Shown here: positions 19,261-19,475 of the stretch, piece by piece | Position numbering within the stretch: position 1 is the stretch's first letter | How the letters are laid out: each line of letters begins with the position of its first letter | Assembly (NCBI GenBank): GCA_018826025.1 | Contig: JAHKAK010000095.1 | Coordinates: 1-19,475, forward strand | Source of the DNA: Patescibacteria group bacterium | Lineage (GTDB): Bacteria > Patescibacteriota > Minisyncoccia > Portnoybacterales > GWB1-42-6 | Direction: 5' to 3' | DNA length: 19,475 bases | Program-made: the position numbers and the translations under genes | Notes under the pieces: generated by a model | Database searches by the model: none | The model's input: the letters and a program-made list of their open reading frames with translations, nothing else | Told to the model about the DNA's origin: nothing

Positions 19261-19270
19261 CCTCCTTTCT
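19261..19270 (-). promoter_or_regulatory. strong ribosome-binding site setting the GTG start at 19253
   Basis: The minus strand reads AGAAAGGAGG, an almost full complement of the 16S rRNA 3' end, 7 nt before the GTG. It is the clearest Shine-Dalgarno sequence in the window that is not part of a repeat. Confidence 0.8.
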
Positions 19271-19288
19271 GTTAAGAACATTGAATAT

Positions 19289-19474
19289 TTACTTTCCTGC
19301 CACCACATTAACCACCTTTGCCATTTTTTGCGCACCGGTAAAATTGGTGATTTTTTTGGTGGTAAACTTAACGATGCCTTTGGCTATGGAATAAAGGGTA
19401 TCGTCATTGCCGCGCTTGACATTTTTGCCCGGCAAGAATTTGGTGCCGCGTTGCCTGACAATAATACTGCCCGG
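19289..19474 (-). CDS. rpmA: 50S ribosomal protein bL27, C-terminal part
   Basis: The last 61 codons of the bL27 gene on the minus strand; the 5' end lies beyond the window. The translated end reads SIIVRQRGTKFLPGKNV, then RGNDDTLYSIAKGIVKF, matching the bL27 pattern (VRQRGTKFHPG-NVG-GKDDTLFA...G-VKF). bL27 lies near the peptidyl-transferase centre of the 50S subunit. The final ~22 residues (TTKKITNFTGAQKMAKVVNVVAGK) are basic. TAA stop at 19289-19291. The unknown 115-residue gene follows after 35 nt. Confidence 0.93.
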   Translation of the reverse strand, partial: PGSIIVRQRGTKFLPGKNVKRGNDDTLYSIAKGIVKFTTKKITNFTGAQKMAKVVNVVAGK

Positions 19475-19475
19475 A

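Overview
The window reads as chromosomal DNA of a Candidate Phyla Radiation (Patescibacteria) bacterium, or a very similar reduced-genome lineage. The signs are AT-rich genes mostly without Shine-Dalgarno sequences, secreted repeat proteins of a kind I associate with that group, a winged-helix/Cas2-like (PaaX-type) regulator, and several families of short palindromic repeats between and inside genes. TGA, TAA and TAG all end recognisable genes at the expected place, so the code is standard (table 11) and not the TGA=Gly code of Gracilibacteria/SR1. A bL9 gene is present, which by memory is missing from several CPR groups; an ABY1-like lineage would fit, but that is inference.

Layout. Positions 1-363 hold the 3' end of murC (cell-wall ligase). 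After it come a 54-residue membrane peptide with its own promoter and terminator (503-740) and about 500 bases without a gene. Positions 1253-3571 are a two-gene unit of secreted surface proteins closed by a strong terminator. At 3715-4239 lies a PaaX-like regulator. A near-identical 35-bp dyad stands immediately before it (3669-3703) and again before the next gene (4474-4511). That next gene, 4572-7241, encodes a large secreted protein joining an amidase domain, ~55-residue repeats and a SpoIID domain.

Positions 7297-14850 are a surface-polysaccharide cluster: a DUF559 nuclease between G-rich repeats, a GT2, a GT4, an O-antigen ligase/polymerase-like membrane protein, another GT2, an LCP-family attachment enzyme and a third GT2. 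A C-terminal processing protease follows (14874-16076). The rest is housekeeping: bL9, CTP synthase, and on the minus strand an unknown 115-residue protein downstream of the bL27 gene (cut by the window end).

The genes fit one theme: making precursors (MurC, CTP), building and polymerising a surface glycan (GTs, Wzy-like), attaching it to the envelope (LCP), and remodelling peptidoglycan and exported proteins (amidase-SpoIID, CtpA-like).

The two most unusual signals are (a) the duplicated dyad framing the PaaX/Cas2-like gene and standing upstream of the peptidoglycan hydrolase, which suggests a local regulatory circuit or a small repeat-bounded cassette; and (b) repeats embedded in frame in coding sequence at loop positions of at least four envelope genes (murC, GT2, GT4, Wzy-like), two of them heptanucleotide tandem repeats and two of them dispersed palindromic elements. 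All functional calls come from reading motifs in the translated sequence; no database search was run.
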